Shown here piece after piece: positions 56,273-64,000 of a stretch of 64,000 nt of DNA. The position numbers were made by a program, and so were the translations under genes. This DNA is from Parasphaerochaeta coccoides DSM 17374 (GTDB taxonomy: Bacteria; Spirochaetota; Spirochaetia; Sphaerochaetales; Sphaerochaetaceae), in assembly GCF_000208385.1 (NCBI RefSeq), contig NC_015436.1:1364001-1428000 (forward strand). The letters are read 5' to 3'. Numbering within the stretch: the stretch's first letter is position 1; every line of letters begins with the position of its first letter. The notes under the pieces are model-generated. The model made no database searches, was not told where the DNA came from, and was given only the letters and a program-made list of their open reading frames with translations.

Positions 56273-56809
56273 ATGTCCATGACACGCCTCCTGATAGCTT
56301 CCGACCTTCATGGAAATGCCGATTCATTGAAGACTCTGTATGATGTCGCCGTCCGGACAGGATGCGCCGCCATCCTGATGGCCGGGGATCAATGTCCAGG
56401 AGCCAGCGCAACCTTTGCCACAGCTCTGGCCTCGCCTCCCATCCCTCTGGTCATGGTCAGGGGGAACTGCGACGGCTCATGGGAATACGACGGCTACCTG
56501 CTGCGTTATCCTCCCCGTTTCAGGATTTATGACTGGGACGGACGCACCATACTTCTGACCCATGGCGATGCATTCACCTCGCCGGAGATGACCGGAACAA
56601 CCTTGAAGCCGGGAGACCTCTTTGTCACCGGCCACACCCATGTACCCCTCTTGGTGAAAGAGCCGCAGGGATGGTTGCATCTTAATCCTGGTTCGGCATC
56701 CCGCGGCAGGGGGAAAAGTGACCCTTCATATGCGCTGGCGGACGGGGACGGCATCACGATATACGTGCTGGAAACGGGAAAGCCCATAGCCAGTATTCCT
56801 TGGCCGTGA
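56273..56809 (+). CDS. YfcE/MJ0936-family metallophosphoesterase
   Basis: 178 residues; metal motifs IASDLHGN, MAGD, GNCD, THGD and GHTH in order give a small cyclic-phosphodiesterase-type enzyme. The last part HLNPGSASRGRG is also typical. The ATG at 56273 (or 56279) has only a weak SD. Monocistronic, divergent from the lipase-like gene. Confidence 0.85.
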   Translation: MSMTRLLIASDLHGNADSLKTLYDVAVRTGCAAILMAGDQCPGASATFATALASPPIPLVMVRGNCDGSWEYDGYLLRYPPRFRIYDWDGRTILLTHGDAFTSPEMTGTTLKPGDLFVTGHTHVPLLVKEPQGWLHLNPGSASRGRGKSDPSYALADGDGITIYVLETGKPIASIPWP

Positions 56810-56873
56810 CTGGCCATGAGCAGCACATGCCAGCTCTGCTACTGTCTTTTTTGATTTCTTGCATCATATACGC

Positions 56874-56901
56874 TTGAAAATTAATCATAAACAAATATTA
56901 A
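56874..56901 (+). promoter_or_regulatory. Promoter candidate for the RCC1 lipoprotein gene
   Basis: TTGAAA (56874-56879), 16 bases, TATTAA (56896-56901). A GTATTAT/ATAATAC stem follows (about 56929-56961) in an AT-rich stretch; it could be a weak terminator of the phosphodiesterase gene or part of the leader. The gap 56810-57122 holds this and the GA repeat. Confidence 0.4.
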
Positions 56902-57071
56902 CATCCAAAATCACCAAATAACCCGAAAGTATTATATGCTTTTCATGCAAAATAATACCTTTGGGTAATAGCTTTCTGCCATCACCACGTTTATACTACT
57001 TTATTAATTACTACCATATGCGTAAGCTGGCATGTCATCATCTTCTTCATGAAGAAAGGAAAAGACACTAT

Positions 57072-57097
57072 GAGAGAGAGAGAGAGAGAGAGAGAGA
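57072..57097 (+). repeat. (GA)13 dinucleotide repeat ahead of the lipoprotein gene
   Basis: Thirteen GA units. The first G completes an ATG at 57070-57072 that has AAAGGA ten bases upstream. From that ATG the repeat is read as Arg-Glu units and stops at TGA 57109-57111, twelve bases before the ATG at 57123. With one unit fewer or two more, the ATG at 57070 would be in frame with the lipoprotein. Confidence 0.95.
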
Positions 57098-57122
57098 ACG
57101 ACGAAATCTGAGAGAACTGCGT

Positions 57123-59531
57123 ATGAGCAAATCTAGCAGACCAGGTTTTGTGGTTCTTACAACCATTCTGATACTACTTGCCGCCCTTATTTCATGCGAC
57201 AGCAAACTGAATGTTTCAAATACAAACGAAGTACGTTTCACTTCCGAGATAGGCCGCAAGGCCACGGCAGACTCCGAATGGCAAGCCGATGATGAAGTCG
57301 GCATCTACATGGTAGCTCATGATGCCCTGACAGCTACTGCCGCCTCAGAACGTGCAAACAAACTCTACACGGCTGACACAGCCTTCCAGACTTCCGGCTT
57401 CACTCCTGCTACCGTTGGTGACACCTTGAAGTGGGATGACATCTCCACCCCTGCCATCACACACTTTGACTTCATCGCCTATTATCCTTACGTGTCTTCC
57501 ATCGCCAATACCACCGCCCTACCCATAAATGTCTATCCAGGTTCCGGGGAACAGGATACCGGAAAGGCTGACTTCCTGTGGGGACGCACCGACAATGTAC
57601 AGAACAATACCTCAACGGTGCATCTGAAGCTTGACCATATGCTCTCCCGCCTGATTGTCAACATCTCTCCCAGCACGACCGTTGATGCTACGGCTATCAA
57701 TGATGCCACCGGTGGATTTACTGCTACGGTCAAAGGCTTGAACACGCAGAGCGCAATCAACCTGAATGACGGAACCTTGGGCACGACGGATACGAGCGCA
57801 TCTATTCTCATGAAGGACATTTCCGACACCCTTACGGCTACGGAAAGAACCGAGGGAAAGCGCAGGTTCGAGGCTGTGCTGATACCTGTGGACAACACTT
57901 TTGCTCTGGCTAACGTGAGCCTGGAGTTTACCCTGAGCGGTGGTGCTGGCGCTGGTACATACACATGGGCAGCGGATTCCGTAGCGACCTCTGATCAAGG
58001 CAAGATTCACTTTGACAAAGGCAAGCAGCATGTCTACAACATGACGCTCAATACGTCTGATGAAGAAGTCGCCGTTGCCGCCATTGAGATTGAGATTGGG
58101 GATTGGGATGAAAGTGACGGCGGGAACTGGGGAGCCGTCAAGGCATACCGGCTCACTTTTGATGACAACGATGCCACGAACGGAAATGCACCGGGACAGA
58201 TACTCGCTCATGAAGGAAGTCAAATCACACTGCCGGGTCCCGGAGACCTGGAGAAAAACATCCATTACTTCTATGGATGGAATACTGATCCTGCTGGCAC
58301 TGGAACCCAGTATGCCGCTGGTGACACATTAGAGATTCTTGACCAGGATGTGACTCTGTATGCACGGTGGTTGGTGAAGATTAAATCAGTCTTCACCGGA
58401 TACAGCCATACGATGATACTGAAGGAGGACGGGACTCTCTGGGCGACTGGAAGCAACTATTATGGTCAACTGGGCTTGGGTTACAGCGGCATTCTAACCA
58501 ACAGAAGCACACCCGAACAAGTCACATCCACATCCGAGGGTTCTCTCCCTGTTATCGCGTCTATCTCCGCCGGAGGCTATCACACGATGATCGTGGATGA
58601 GGATGGGAGTCTCTGGGCGACTGGATCCAATGAGGACGGACAACTAGGTTTAGGTGACAGCGGCTCTGCGACCGACAGAAGTACGCTCGAGAAAGTTCCG
58701 TCCATGGGCACTGATGTCGCAGATGTCTTTGTCGGAGGCTATCACACGATGATCCTGAAGAAAAACAATACACTCTGGGCAATAGGCTGGAATAGTTATG
58801 GCCAACTGGGCGATGGTACTTCAGGCGGCGATCCGGACTTCAAAAGCACACCCGTAGAAGTTTGGGATTCTCCCGATGGTCAGGTGAAAATGACTGATGT
58901 CGCGGCCGTATCCATCGGAGACGAACACACGATGATTCTGAAGAAGGACGGCACGCTCTGGGGGACAGGATTCAACTATTGGGGTCAACTGGGCGATGTC
59001 ACTACGATCAACAGAAGCATTCCTGTGCAGGCCACGTCCATGGGGACTGATGTCGAGGCCGTCTCTGCCGGATATTCTTTTACGATGATCCTGAAGAAAA
59101 ACAATACACTCTGGGGAGTAGGAGAGAACGCGGACGGACAACTGGGTGACAACACTAGGGCCCCCAGAAAGACTCCCGTACAGGTCATGGAGGCTGAAGG
59201 GGTCGGATTCATGACTGATGTCAAGGCTGTCTCTGCCGGATACTACTATACGATGATTGTGAAGAAGGACGGCACGCTCTGGGCGACTGGAGACAACTGG
59301 GCTGGTCAACTGGGTGACGGCACTACGACCGACAGAACTACTCCCGTGCAGGTCAAGGGTGCTGGAGGGGTCGGGTTCATGACTGATGTCAAGGCCGTCT
59401 CTGGCGGAGACGGCCACACGATGATCCTGAAGAATGACGGCACACTCTGGGCGACTGGATTTAACCATTATGGTCAACTGGGTGACGGCACTACGACCGA
59501 CAGAACTACTCCCGTGCAGATAATTCTCTGA
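57123..59531 (+). CDS. Large surface lipoprotein: fimbrillin-like, InlB-type and seven RCC1 repeats
   Basis: 802 residues from the ATG at 57123. Signal peptide with lipobox LISC (Cys25). About 35-333: a region resembling fimbrillin/Mfa-like proteins of Bacteroidetes (VRFTSEIGRKAT, FDFIAYYPYV, LDHMLSRLIVNIS). About 340-418: a Listeria-Bacteroides (InlB/Flg_new) repeat (YFYGWNTDPAGTGTQYAAGD, VTLYARW). About 420-802: seven RCC1-type repeats built on HTMILKKDGTLWATG and YGQLGDGTTTDRTTPVQ, giving a beta-propeller. Likely a surface adhesin or binding protein. Translation may be controlled by the GA repeat just upstream. The frame is open back to 56961, but no SD supports an earlier in-frame start. 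Confidence 0.8.
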   Translation: MSKSSRPGFVVLTTILILLAALISCDSKLNVSNTNEVRFTSEIGRKATADSEWQADDEVGIYMVAHDALTATAASERANKLYTADTAFQTSGFTPATVGDTLKWDDISTPAITHFDFIAYYPYVSSIANTTALPINVYPGSGEQDTGKADFLWGRTDNVQNNTSTVHLKLDHMLSRLIVNISPSTTVDATAINDATGGFTATVKGLNTQSAINLNDGTLGTTDTSASILMKDISDTLTATERTEGKRRFEAVLIPVDNTFALANVSLEFTLSGGAGAGTYTWAADSVATSDQGKIHFDKGKQHVYNMTLNTSDEEVAVAAIEIEIGDWDESDGGNWGAVKAYRLTFDDNDATNGNAPGQILAHEGSQITLPGPGDLEKNIHYFYGWNTDPAGTGTQYAAGDTLEILDQDVTLYARWLVKIKSVFTGYSHTMILKEDGTLWATGSNYYGQLGLGYSGILTNRSTPEQVTSTSEGSLPVIASISAGGYHTMIVDEDGSLWATGSNEDGQLGLGDSGSATDRSTLEKVPSMGTDVADVFVGGYHTMILKKNNTLWAIGWNSYGQLGDGTSGGDPDFKSTPVEVWDSPDGQVKMTDVAAVSIGDEHTMILKKDGTLWGTGFNYWGQLGDVTTINRSIPVQATSMGTDVEAVSAGYSFTMILKKNNTLWGVGENADGQLGDNTRAPRKTPVQVMEAEGVGFMTDVKAVSAGYYYTMIVKKDGTLWATGDNWAGQLGDGTTTDRTTPVQVKGAGGVGFMTDVKAVSGGDGHTMILKNDGTLWATGFNHYGQLGDGTTTDRTTPVQIIL
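59303..59520 (+). repeat. Exact 49-base direct repeat inside the RCC1 part
   Basis: Bases 59303-59351 and 59472-59520 are identical, encoding the end of RCC1 repeats 6 and 7. Recombination between them would delete or add exactly one repeat (169 bases apart, which is not a multiple of three, so such an event would also shift the frame). Confidence 0.9.
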
Positions 59532-59572
59532 CCGAAACATGAGAAAATGTTAGGACATCCATCGTTTATCAG

Positions 59573-59593
59573 CCTCCTTCGGGAGGCTTTTTA
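59573..59593 (+). terminator. Rho-independent terminator after the lipoprotein gene
   Basis: Arms GCCTCC (59573-59578) and GGAGGC (59583-59588) with the stable TTCG loop, then TTTTT. Confidence 0.85.
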
Positions 59594-59601
59594 TTAGTCA
59601 C

Positions 59602-61542
59602 TCAGAAAGCGTCCGGCTCCCGTTCTCCATCAATGGTGTCCACAGCATCGTAGACATGGCGCATACGTCGGTATGCATCCCTCAATGGACGGATGGACAG
59701 CACATCATGCCAAGATCCGTTTTCGGTAGGTATTATGGAGAAGTACGGCGAAAAATCAGCAGCAGTACAGTCGTCATCGGATCCGTTAAGACGTTTGTCC
59801 AACCTTTCCTGGATACGCCGCGCCCGACGACCGAGAAGAAGCACGCGGGCATAGGAGACATCATGTCCGACGATTGAACTGATGAAACCGGGCATGAATC
59901 GATGTGCCATCATCCGGATACCCAAGAAAGGAGCATGAAGAAGTTTGAAGGTTCCCAAGCTCGCGGAAATCCTGCCCGACGCTCCCCTCCTTCCCCAGTA
60001 ATAAATCTGTGCGCCGAAACAAGGATCCAGTCCCATGGTCTCGCAGCCGTAACGAACTGATTCATCATGAACCACCCAGGCAGCAGTCTTATTCACGCTC
60101 CCCCTCTGGAGAGCAGGCTGGATTACTCCGGCCATGAACGAACCGCCATAGCCCGTCATGTCAACAAGTGCCTGCCCACGGGCAGAGCGTATATCGTAGG
60201 GTCCTAGCTCAAGACCGCGTACCGAGAAAGCAAATTCCTTGTGCCCGTAGGCTTGTGCCGCGGCATCGATACCTCCCGCAAAACCAATCGCCCTGTTCTT
60301 GCACAGTGCTATGTCACGGAGCAAACGGGCAGCGAACACGACGAAGGATTCTCCGGCAGAAATGAACGGCGCATCATGAAAGGCTCCAGCCTCCATTCCG
60401 TGTCTCACCCAGCCCAGCATACCCCCGGCGGAAACCGGATCCATCCCCTGCTCCACACACACAGCAAGAAGGGAACGAACAATGTCAGGGTCGAAAATTC
60501 CCTGATGGGAGCCTAACATGATGGCCTCGGAGAAACCAGGTTCATTCTGGCTGGCCGGGGATGCGATATCAGGTAATAGGCGGGAGAATATGGTATAGCG
60601 TACCTGCCCATGAAGGCGTAACTGCTCCTGTCCCCCCAAGTATCTCAGCCTGGGGTCGGCACTGTAGGTGAAATTGTTGATGCTGACCGTACCGGTGGAA
60701 ACGGAATCAGTTACTTCGACGGCGGAACCATACCGGGCAAGGGCGCGGCAGACAGGATTAAGACGGATTCGACGGCGCAGCCTCTGGAAATTGGCGGTAA
60801 AGGCTTTTCTGTCGGCGGCAGGAATCCGCACGCCATCCTCCGCAGTGGAAGGTCGGGCGCTTATGCTGATAGCCTTGATATTCTTCAACCCCATTACCGC
60901 TCCCAGGCCCCCCCGCCCTATGCTCTGCGCCTGGCAGACCAGAGAGGCGCAGGCAACTCCATGTTCCCCCGCCGCTCCTATAGACAGCACCGTTACATTG
61001 GCACAGGCTCCCAGCGCATCATCCATGGCCGCGGTCGTGGCTTCATAGTACTTGTCAGCGTACATGAAACTGACACCCTTCTCGTCAATGACAATGACCG
61101 AGGAACGATGGAGGCGACCGGATAAAACCAGTGCATCGTAGGAACAGAAGCGAAGGAAACGGCCAAAGGCGGTATCACTGTAGGCCACTGAAATCCGTCT
61201 CGTCACCGGAGAGCGGGTCACAACAGAAAAACCTCCGTCCATGTACTCGTAGCCGGTAATCATTCCGCAGGCGAATACCATGGGGTTGCCCTGCTCATAG
61301 CGGGCTGTGACCGTAGCGGTATCCCGTACATATTTTTCGTATAACGCCAGGGCAAGCAGGCGTCCTCCAGCGCAGACTTCCAGCAACGGAGACGCAATGG
61401 GATCAATGCGCCATGAACGGGAATCCAGGTCAATGACAAGGCATCGTCCCTCACGTTCATGGGGAGGAACCACCTGCCGGGAACTACCCTGGAGGGATGG
61501 CGTATCATCAACCTGATAGTCTTCATAGGGGGACATGGTCAT
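59602..61542 (-). CDS. Aldehyde ferredoxin oxidoreductase-family protein lacking the usual iron-sulphur cysteines
   Basis: 646 residues, starting at ATG-ACC-ATG 61542. AOR family marks: GRGGLGAVMGLKNIKAIS (209-226), a GSHQGIFDPD-type block (344-353), DPVSAGGMLGW (368-378) and GLELGPYDIRSARGQALVDMTGYGGS (443-468). Family members carry a C-x-x-C-x-x-x-C cluster before the GS(N/H)xGI block; here the aligned stretch (about 312-328, GQVRYTIFSRLLPDIAS) has no cysteine. A late cysteine (about 500-508) remains. Tungstopterin binding is possible but electron transfer by the usual 4Fe-4S route is not. The upstream frame to 62100 is shadow of the kinase gene. Confidence 0.8.
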   Translation of the reverse strand: MTMSPYEDYQVDDTPSLQGSSRQVVPPHEREGRCLVIDLDSRSWRIDPIASPLLEVCAGGRLLALALYEKYVRDTATVTARYEQGNPMVFACGMITGYEYMDGGFSVVTRSPVTRRISVAYSDTAFGRFLRFCSYDALVLSGRLHRSSVIVIDEKGVSFMYADKYYEATTAAMDDALGACANVTVLSIGAAGEHGVACASLVCQAQSIGRGGLGAVMGLKNIKAISISARPSTAEDGVRIPAADRKAFTANFQRLRRRIRLNPVCRALARYGSAVEVTDSVSTGTVSINNFTYSADPRLRYLGGQEQLRLHGQVRYTIFSRLLPDIASPASQNEPGFSEAIMLGSHQGIFDPDIVRSLLAVCVEQGMDPVSAGGMLGWVRHGMEAGAFHDAPFISAGESFVVFAARLLRDIALCKNRAIGFAGGIDAAAQAYGHKEFAFSVRGLELGPYDIRSARGQALVDMTGYGGSFMAGVIQPALQRGSVNKTAAWVVHDESVRYGCETMGLDPCFGAQIYYWGRRGASGRISASLGTFKLLHAPFLGIRMMAHRFMPGFISSIVGHDVSYARVLLLGRRARRIQERLDKRLNGSDDDCTAADFSPYFSIIPTENGSWHDVLSIRPLRDAYRRMRHVYDAVDTIDGEREPDAF

Positions 61543-61591
61543 GAACAAACTGTACCTTTTGACCCGTGAGCTGTCAACGTGAGTATAACCG

Positions 61592-61639
61592 GAAACATCA
61601 CTCGAAACATCACCCCGACGCCAGGAGAACGCCAGGAGA
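61592..61639. repeat. Two pairs of short tandem repeats in a divergent promoter region
   Basis: GAAACATCAC at 61592 and 61604 (12-base period), then ACGCCAGGAGA at 61618 and 61629 (exact tandem). They lie between the AOR-like and nucleoside kinase genes and may bind a regulator of either. Confidence 0.75.
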
Positions 61640-61649
61640 AACCTTGCAC

Positions 61650-61678
61650 TTGTTCCCTGGCTCTCTCCCGCGTATAGT
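61650..61678 (+). promoter_or_regulatory. Promoter of the nucleoside kinase gene
   Basis: -35 TTGTTC (61650-61655), 17 bases, -10 TATAGT (61673-61678), about 30 bases before the ATG at 61711. Confidence 0.55.
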
Positions 61679-61710
61679 GGAAGATAAAGACAAGGAGAGG
61701 AGACCGCGCC

Positions 61711-63471
61711 ATGACACATCGAACTGAAGCAGGGAATAAGGTAGTATGGGCTGCCGTGTTGGAGAAGACGGGTCGTCTGCTCACCGTCACGGTCGAAGGA
61801 CAAGCCGTGGAAGCCCCTTATGCGTGTAGTGGACTGGATGCCCTGCGCCTTGCTGCACGCAAGGACAAGGCTTTGGACGCCCTGCTGAAAAATTCTGGAT
61901 ATCATGACAATCCCATAGTCGCCATCTTGGCGAACAATGAGCTGCTTCCCTTGTCCGGACGACTCAGGGCGAACTGCGTCCTCACTCCTGTGCGTCTTTA
62001 CAGCGAACATGGCAAGAGGGTCTACCGCCACAGCATCTGTTTCCTGCTGAGCAGAGCCGCACACGAGCTTTTTCCCGGACGCCGCTTGGTCATAGGACAT
62101 TCCCTTGGCGACGGCTACTACTTCTCATTCGATGATGAACAATCCGTCCCCTCCATGGATATCAGAAAGCTTTCGGAGCGGATGCAGGTCATTGTCGAAG
62201 CTGCTGAAAGTGTGGAGAACATTCATCTTTCCTACCAGCAATCAATGGACTACTTCACTGCCATGGGTTTTACGCAGACCCGCAGCATCCTTGAATACCG
62301 CAACGAGCCCTTGATCAGCCTGTACCGTTCCGGCTCCTATGTGGACATTGCCTACGAGCCGCTGGTGTACAATACGTCAATCATGGCGTTGTGGGAGCTT
62401 AAGCCTTACGGCAGCCGCGGCATGTTGCTCCGCTACCCCCGTTCCATTGACTTCCACACCCTTCTTCCCTGGAGGGACAATCCTCTGCTTTTTTCCGTGT
62501 TCACCGAATACAAGAAACGGGGCATAATCCAAGGCGTGAGCAGTCTGGGCGAGTTGAACAAGGTCTGCGGGACAGGGGACATCCGTTCCTTTATCCGTCT
62601 CTCTGAAACACTTCAGGAAAGCAAGATATCAGCAATAGCCGACCAGATACACCGCAGGGGAACAGTCCGGGCAGTATTCATTGCCGGGCCTTCTTCATCC
62701 GGCAAGACGACCTTTGCCCAAAAGCTGGGCATCCATCTCCAAGTTGCTGGTTACTCAACCGTCAAGGTGTCGCTGGACAACTACTATGTCCCGCGTGACC
62801 AAGTGCCGCTGGACGAGTTCGGAGAGAAGGATTATGAGGCGTTGGAAGCACTGGACACCGCAGGAATCAGGAATGATATCACCGCTCTTTGCCGAGGGGA
62901 GAGCGTCGTCCTTCCGCGTTTCAGTTTCAAGGATAGCAAGCGGTTCACCGATGGGCCGGCAATCACGGTTGATGCTTCGACACTTCTGATCATCGAAGGA
63001 ATACATGGCCTCAACCCCGCTTTGCGCACAGGTCTGGAGGATAACCAGGTGTTCCGTGTTTATATCTCCGCCCTGACGCAGTTGAACCTGGATGATCACA
63101 ACAGAATCAGCACGACGGACAACAGGATTCTCCGGCGGCTGGTACGGGACAAGAGGACGCGCCATGTCGATGCAAAGATTACCTTGGGCATGTGGTCAAG
63201 CGTGGAAAGGGGGGAACGCAGGCATATCTTTCCCTATCAGAACAATGCGGATGCCATGTTGAACAGTGCGCTTGACTACGAACTGGGGGTGCTGGCTCCA
63301 TTCGCCGAGCCTCTGCTCCGTGCGGTGAAACCACAGGATGGCAAGGCTTACACCATTGCCCGGCGGCTTCTCGCGTTCCTCAAGAATGCTTATCCCATCC
63401 AGGAAAGTCTTGTTCCCGGAGATTCGTTGCTTAGGGAGTTCATAGGAGGAAGCGAGTTCCATGCGGAATGA
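61711..63471 (+). CDS. Nucleoside (uridine-type) kinase with N-terminal TGS and ThrRS-like second additional domain
   Basis: 586 residues in three parts: a TGS-like domain (about 20-95), a threonyl-tRNA-synthetase-like additional domain (about 100-260, with GHSLGDGYYFSFD, cf. the HxxxH-containing ThrRS editing-associated fold), and a uridine kinase/phosphoribulokinase domain (about 318-586) with P-loop GPSSSGKT (326-333), VSLDNYYVPRDQ and a lid region RRLVRDKRTRH. This fusion is known as 'nucleoside kinase' in spirochaetes and Clostridia. Probably phosphorylates uridine/cytidine. SD AGGAG but 10 bases away. Confidence 0.88.
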   Translation: MTHRTEAGNKVVWAAVLEKTGRLLTVTVEGQAVEAPYACSGLDALRLAARKDKALDALLKNSGYHDNPIVAILANNELLPLSGRLRANCVLTPVRLYSEHGKRVYRHSICFLLSRAAHELFPGRRLVIGHSLGDGYYFSFDDEQSVPSMDIRKLSERMQVIVEAAESVENIHLSYQQSMDYFTAMGFTQTRSILEYRNEPLISLYRSGSYVDIAYEPLVYNTSIMALWELKPYGSRGMLLRYPRSIDFHTLLPWRDNPLLFSVFTEYKKRGIIQGVSSLGELNKVCGTGDIRSFIRLSETLQESKISAIADQIHRRGTVRAVFIAGPSSSGKTTFAQKLGIHLQVAGYSTVKVSLDNYYVPRDQVPLDEFGEKDYEALEALDTAGIRNDITALCRGESVVLPRFSFKDSKRFTDGPAITVDASTLLIIEGIHGLNPALRTGLEDNQVFRVYISALTQLNLDDHNRISTTDNRILRRLVRDKRTRHVDAKITLGMWSSVERGERRHIFPYQNNADAMLNSALDYELGVLAPFAEPLLRAVKPQDGKAYTIARRLLAFLKNAYPIQESLVPGDSLLREFIGGSEFHAE

Positions 63472-63533
63472 AGGAAGCGCAGCCTAAACGGAAAGAAATG
63501 GCGTGACCGCGTAAGCGGGACTCCGGTGGTTGT

Positions 63534-64000
63534 TCATGGTGAAGACATGGCGGCAACCATGATTTCAAAATTCTCAGGAAGCTCATAGGATGTACTTCTG
63601 CCCCCGGAAGCCGAACGGACAAGAAGTCCCTTCCCCATTAAGAAATTAATATCCCTGCCAGCAGTATCAACTGAACATTTGGCAATCTTCGCCCATTTAC
63701 TGGTCGTCAGTTTTCCATAGAAACTACCTTCGGCACGTTTGATGAGCAATGATATCTGCCGGGAGTTCAATCCTTGGGAATCAAAAGCCTGGACAAGCTG
63801 GCGGATCCTTATGGTGGTAGTGATGGAATCCGTGGCAATCTTCATTGCCCTCTCAACCATTCCTGCGTACCACAGCAACCAAGAAGTCACGTCAATACTG
63901 GAACTTTGACCGGACAGTCTGGATAATTCTTCATAATATGCTGAACGTTCCCGATTAATTTGTGCCGATATACTGTAATAATGCCCAGTATCTTCATGAT
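63534..64000 (-). CDS. Fic-family protein, C-terminal part (N-terminal part lies outside the window)
   Basis: The frame is open to base 64000 and reads into the end of the window (EDTGHYYSISAQINRERSAY near the edge). About 155 residues are visible: the helix after the Fic core, then DVTSWLLWYAGMVERAM, and a winged-helix C-terminus (LNSRQISLLIKRAEGSFYGKL, KCSVDTAGRDINFLMGKGLL, GGRSTSYELP), the standard end of long Fic proteins. The catalytic HPFxxGNGR loop lies beyond the window. Such proteins AMPylate targets or act as toxins; DNA binding by the winged helix is possible. Confidence 0.8.
   Translation of the reverse strand, partial: HEDTGHYYSISAQINRERSAYYEELSRLSGQSSSIDVTSWLLWYAGMVERAMKIATDSITTTIRIRQLVQAFDSQGLNSRQISLLIKRAEGSFYGKLTTSKWAKIAKCSVDTAGRDINFLMGKGLLVRSASGGRSTSYELPENFEIMVAAMSSP

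Noticed and set aside
61543-62100. N-terminal extension of the AOR-like ORF up to 62100
   Set aside because: The extension lies on the antisense of the nucleoside kinase 5' part and crosses that gene's promoter; family homology begins after 61542.

Overview
The window reads as a typical stretch of bacterial chromosome with roughly half G+C, dense gene packing, ATGA-type stop/start overlaps and good Shine-Dalgarno (SD) sites. The gene content suggests a fermentative, sugar-acid- and peptide-using anaerobe. It has a glycine cleavage operon with split GcvP, an Opp oligopeptide transporter with a Thr/Pro/Ala-rich lipoprotein, CUT1 sugar ABC parts, an AOR-family protein and a TGS/nucleoside-kinase fusion. 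The flavour of the lipoproteins and of the exported binding protein (a hydrophobic start ending in FAGGGKES) fits a spirochaete of the Sphaerochaeta/Parasphaerochaeta kind. That assignment is an inference, because no rRNA is present.

Layout. 1-660 (minus): start of a KtrB/TrkH channel preceded by one or two tiny membrane ORFs. 778-940: initiator tRNA with its own promoter and terminator. 1108-4659: trkA-trkH-alkD. 4705-7857: dipeptidase, thioredoxin, nitroreductase, YitT. 8040-11475: hexuronate operon uxuA-gntR-uxuB with a palindromic operator candidate. 11648-14109: UPF0158-GNAT fusion and enolase. 14212-17303: MFS transporter plus GH2 glycosidase behind a terminator-like hairpin. 17514-19002: rplM-rpsI-recX. 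19179-23818: rimO-pcrA-aminotransferase-like. 24008-31385: oppBCDF and, past an opposite-strand gene, oppA. 31490-33343: an MFS remnant and a lantibiotic-type ABC exporter that look acquired. 33508-40495: an LplABCD/YesMN-like locus for an alpha-galacturonide or related glycan. 40641-42543: SDR and TetR. 42571-47919: gcvT-gcvH-gcvPA-gcvPB-lplA. 48431-56809: mutT, AEC carrier, old yellow enzyme, MsrBA, ZIP transporter, YihY, lipase, phosphodiesterase. 57070-59531: a large chimeric surface lipoprotein behind a (GA)13 repeat. 59602-63471: cysteine-poor AOR homologue and nucleoside kinase, divergent. 63534 to the end: the C-terminal part of a Fic protein.

How the genes work together. uxuA/uxuB degrade fructuronate/mannonate. 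The GH4 enzyme with a CHEV motif plus the neighbouring ABC importer and two-component system would feed galacturonide sugars, and the GH2 enzyme with its coupled MFS carrier would feed another glycoside. Trk and Ktr provide potassium uptake. The glycine cleavage operon carries its own lipoate ligase.

The most unusual item is the lipoprotein at 57123: fimbrillin-like, InlB-type and RCC1 repeat parts are fused, and upstream a good SD plus ATG runs straight into 13 GA repeats in the wrong frame. This is the layout of a slipped-strand on/off translational switch. Other points worth a second look are the AOR homologue without its iron-sulphur cysteines, small membrane ORFs coupled to ktrB, the roughly 230-residue insertion in OppC, the UPF0158-GNAT fusion and a set of short tandem repeats sharing ACGCCAG.
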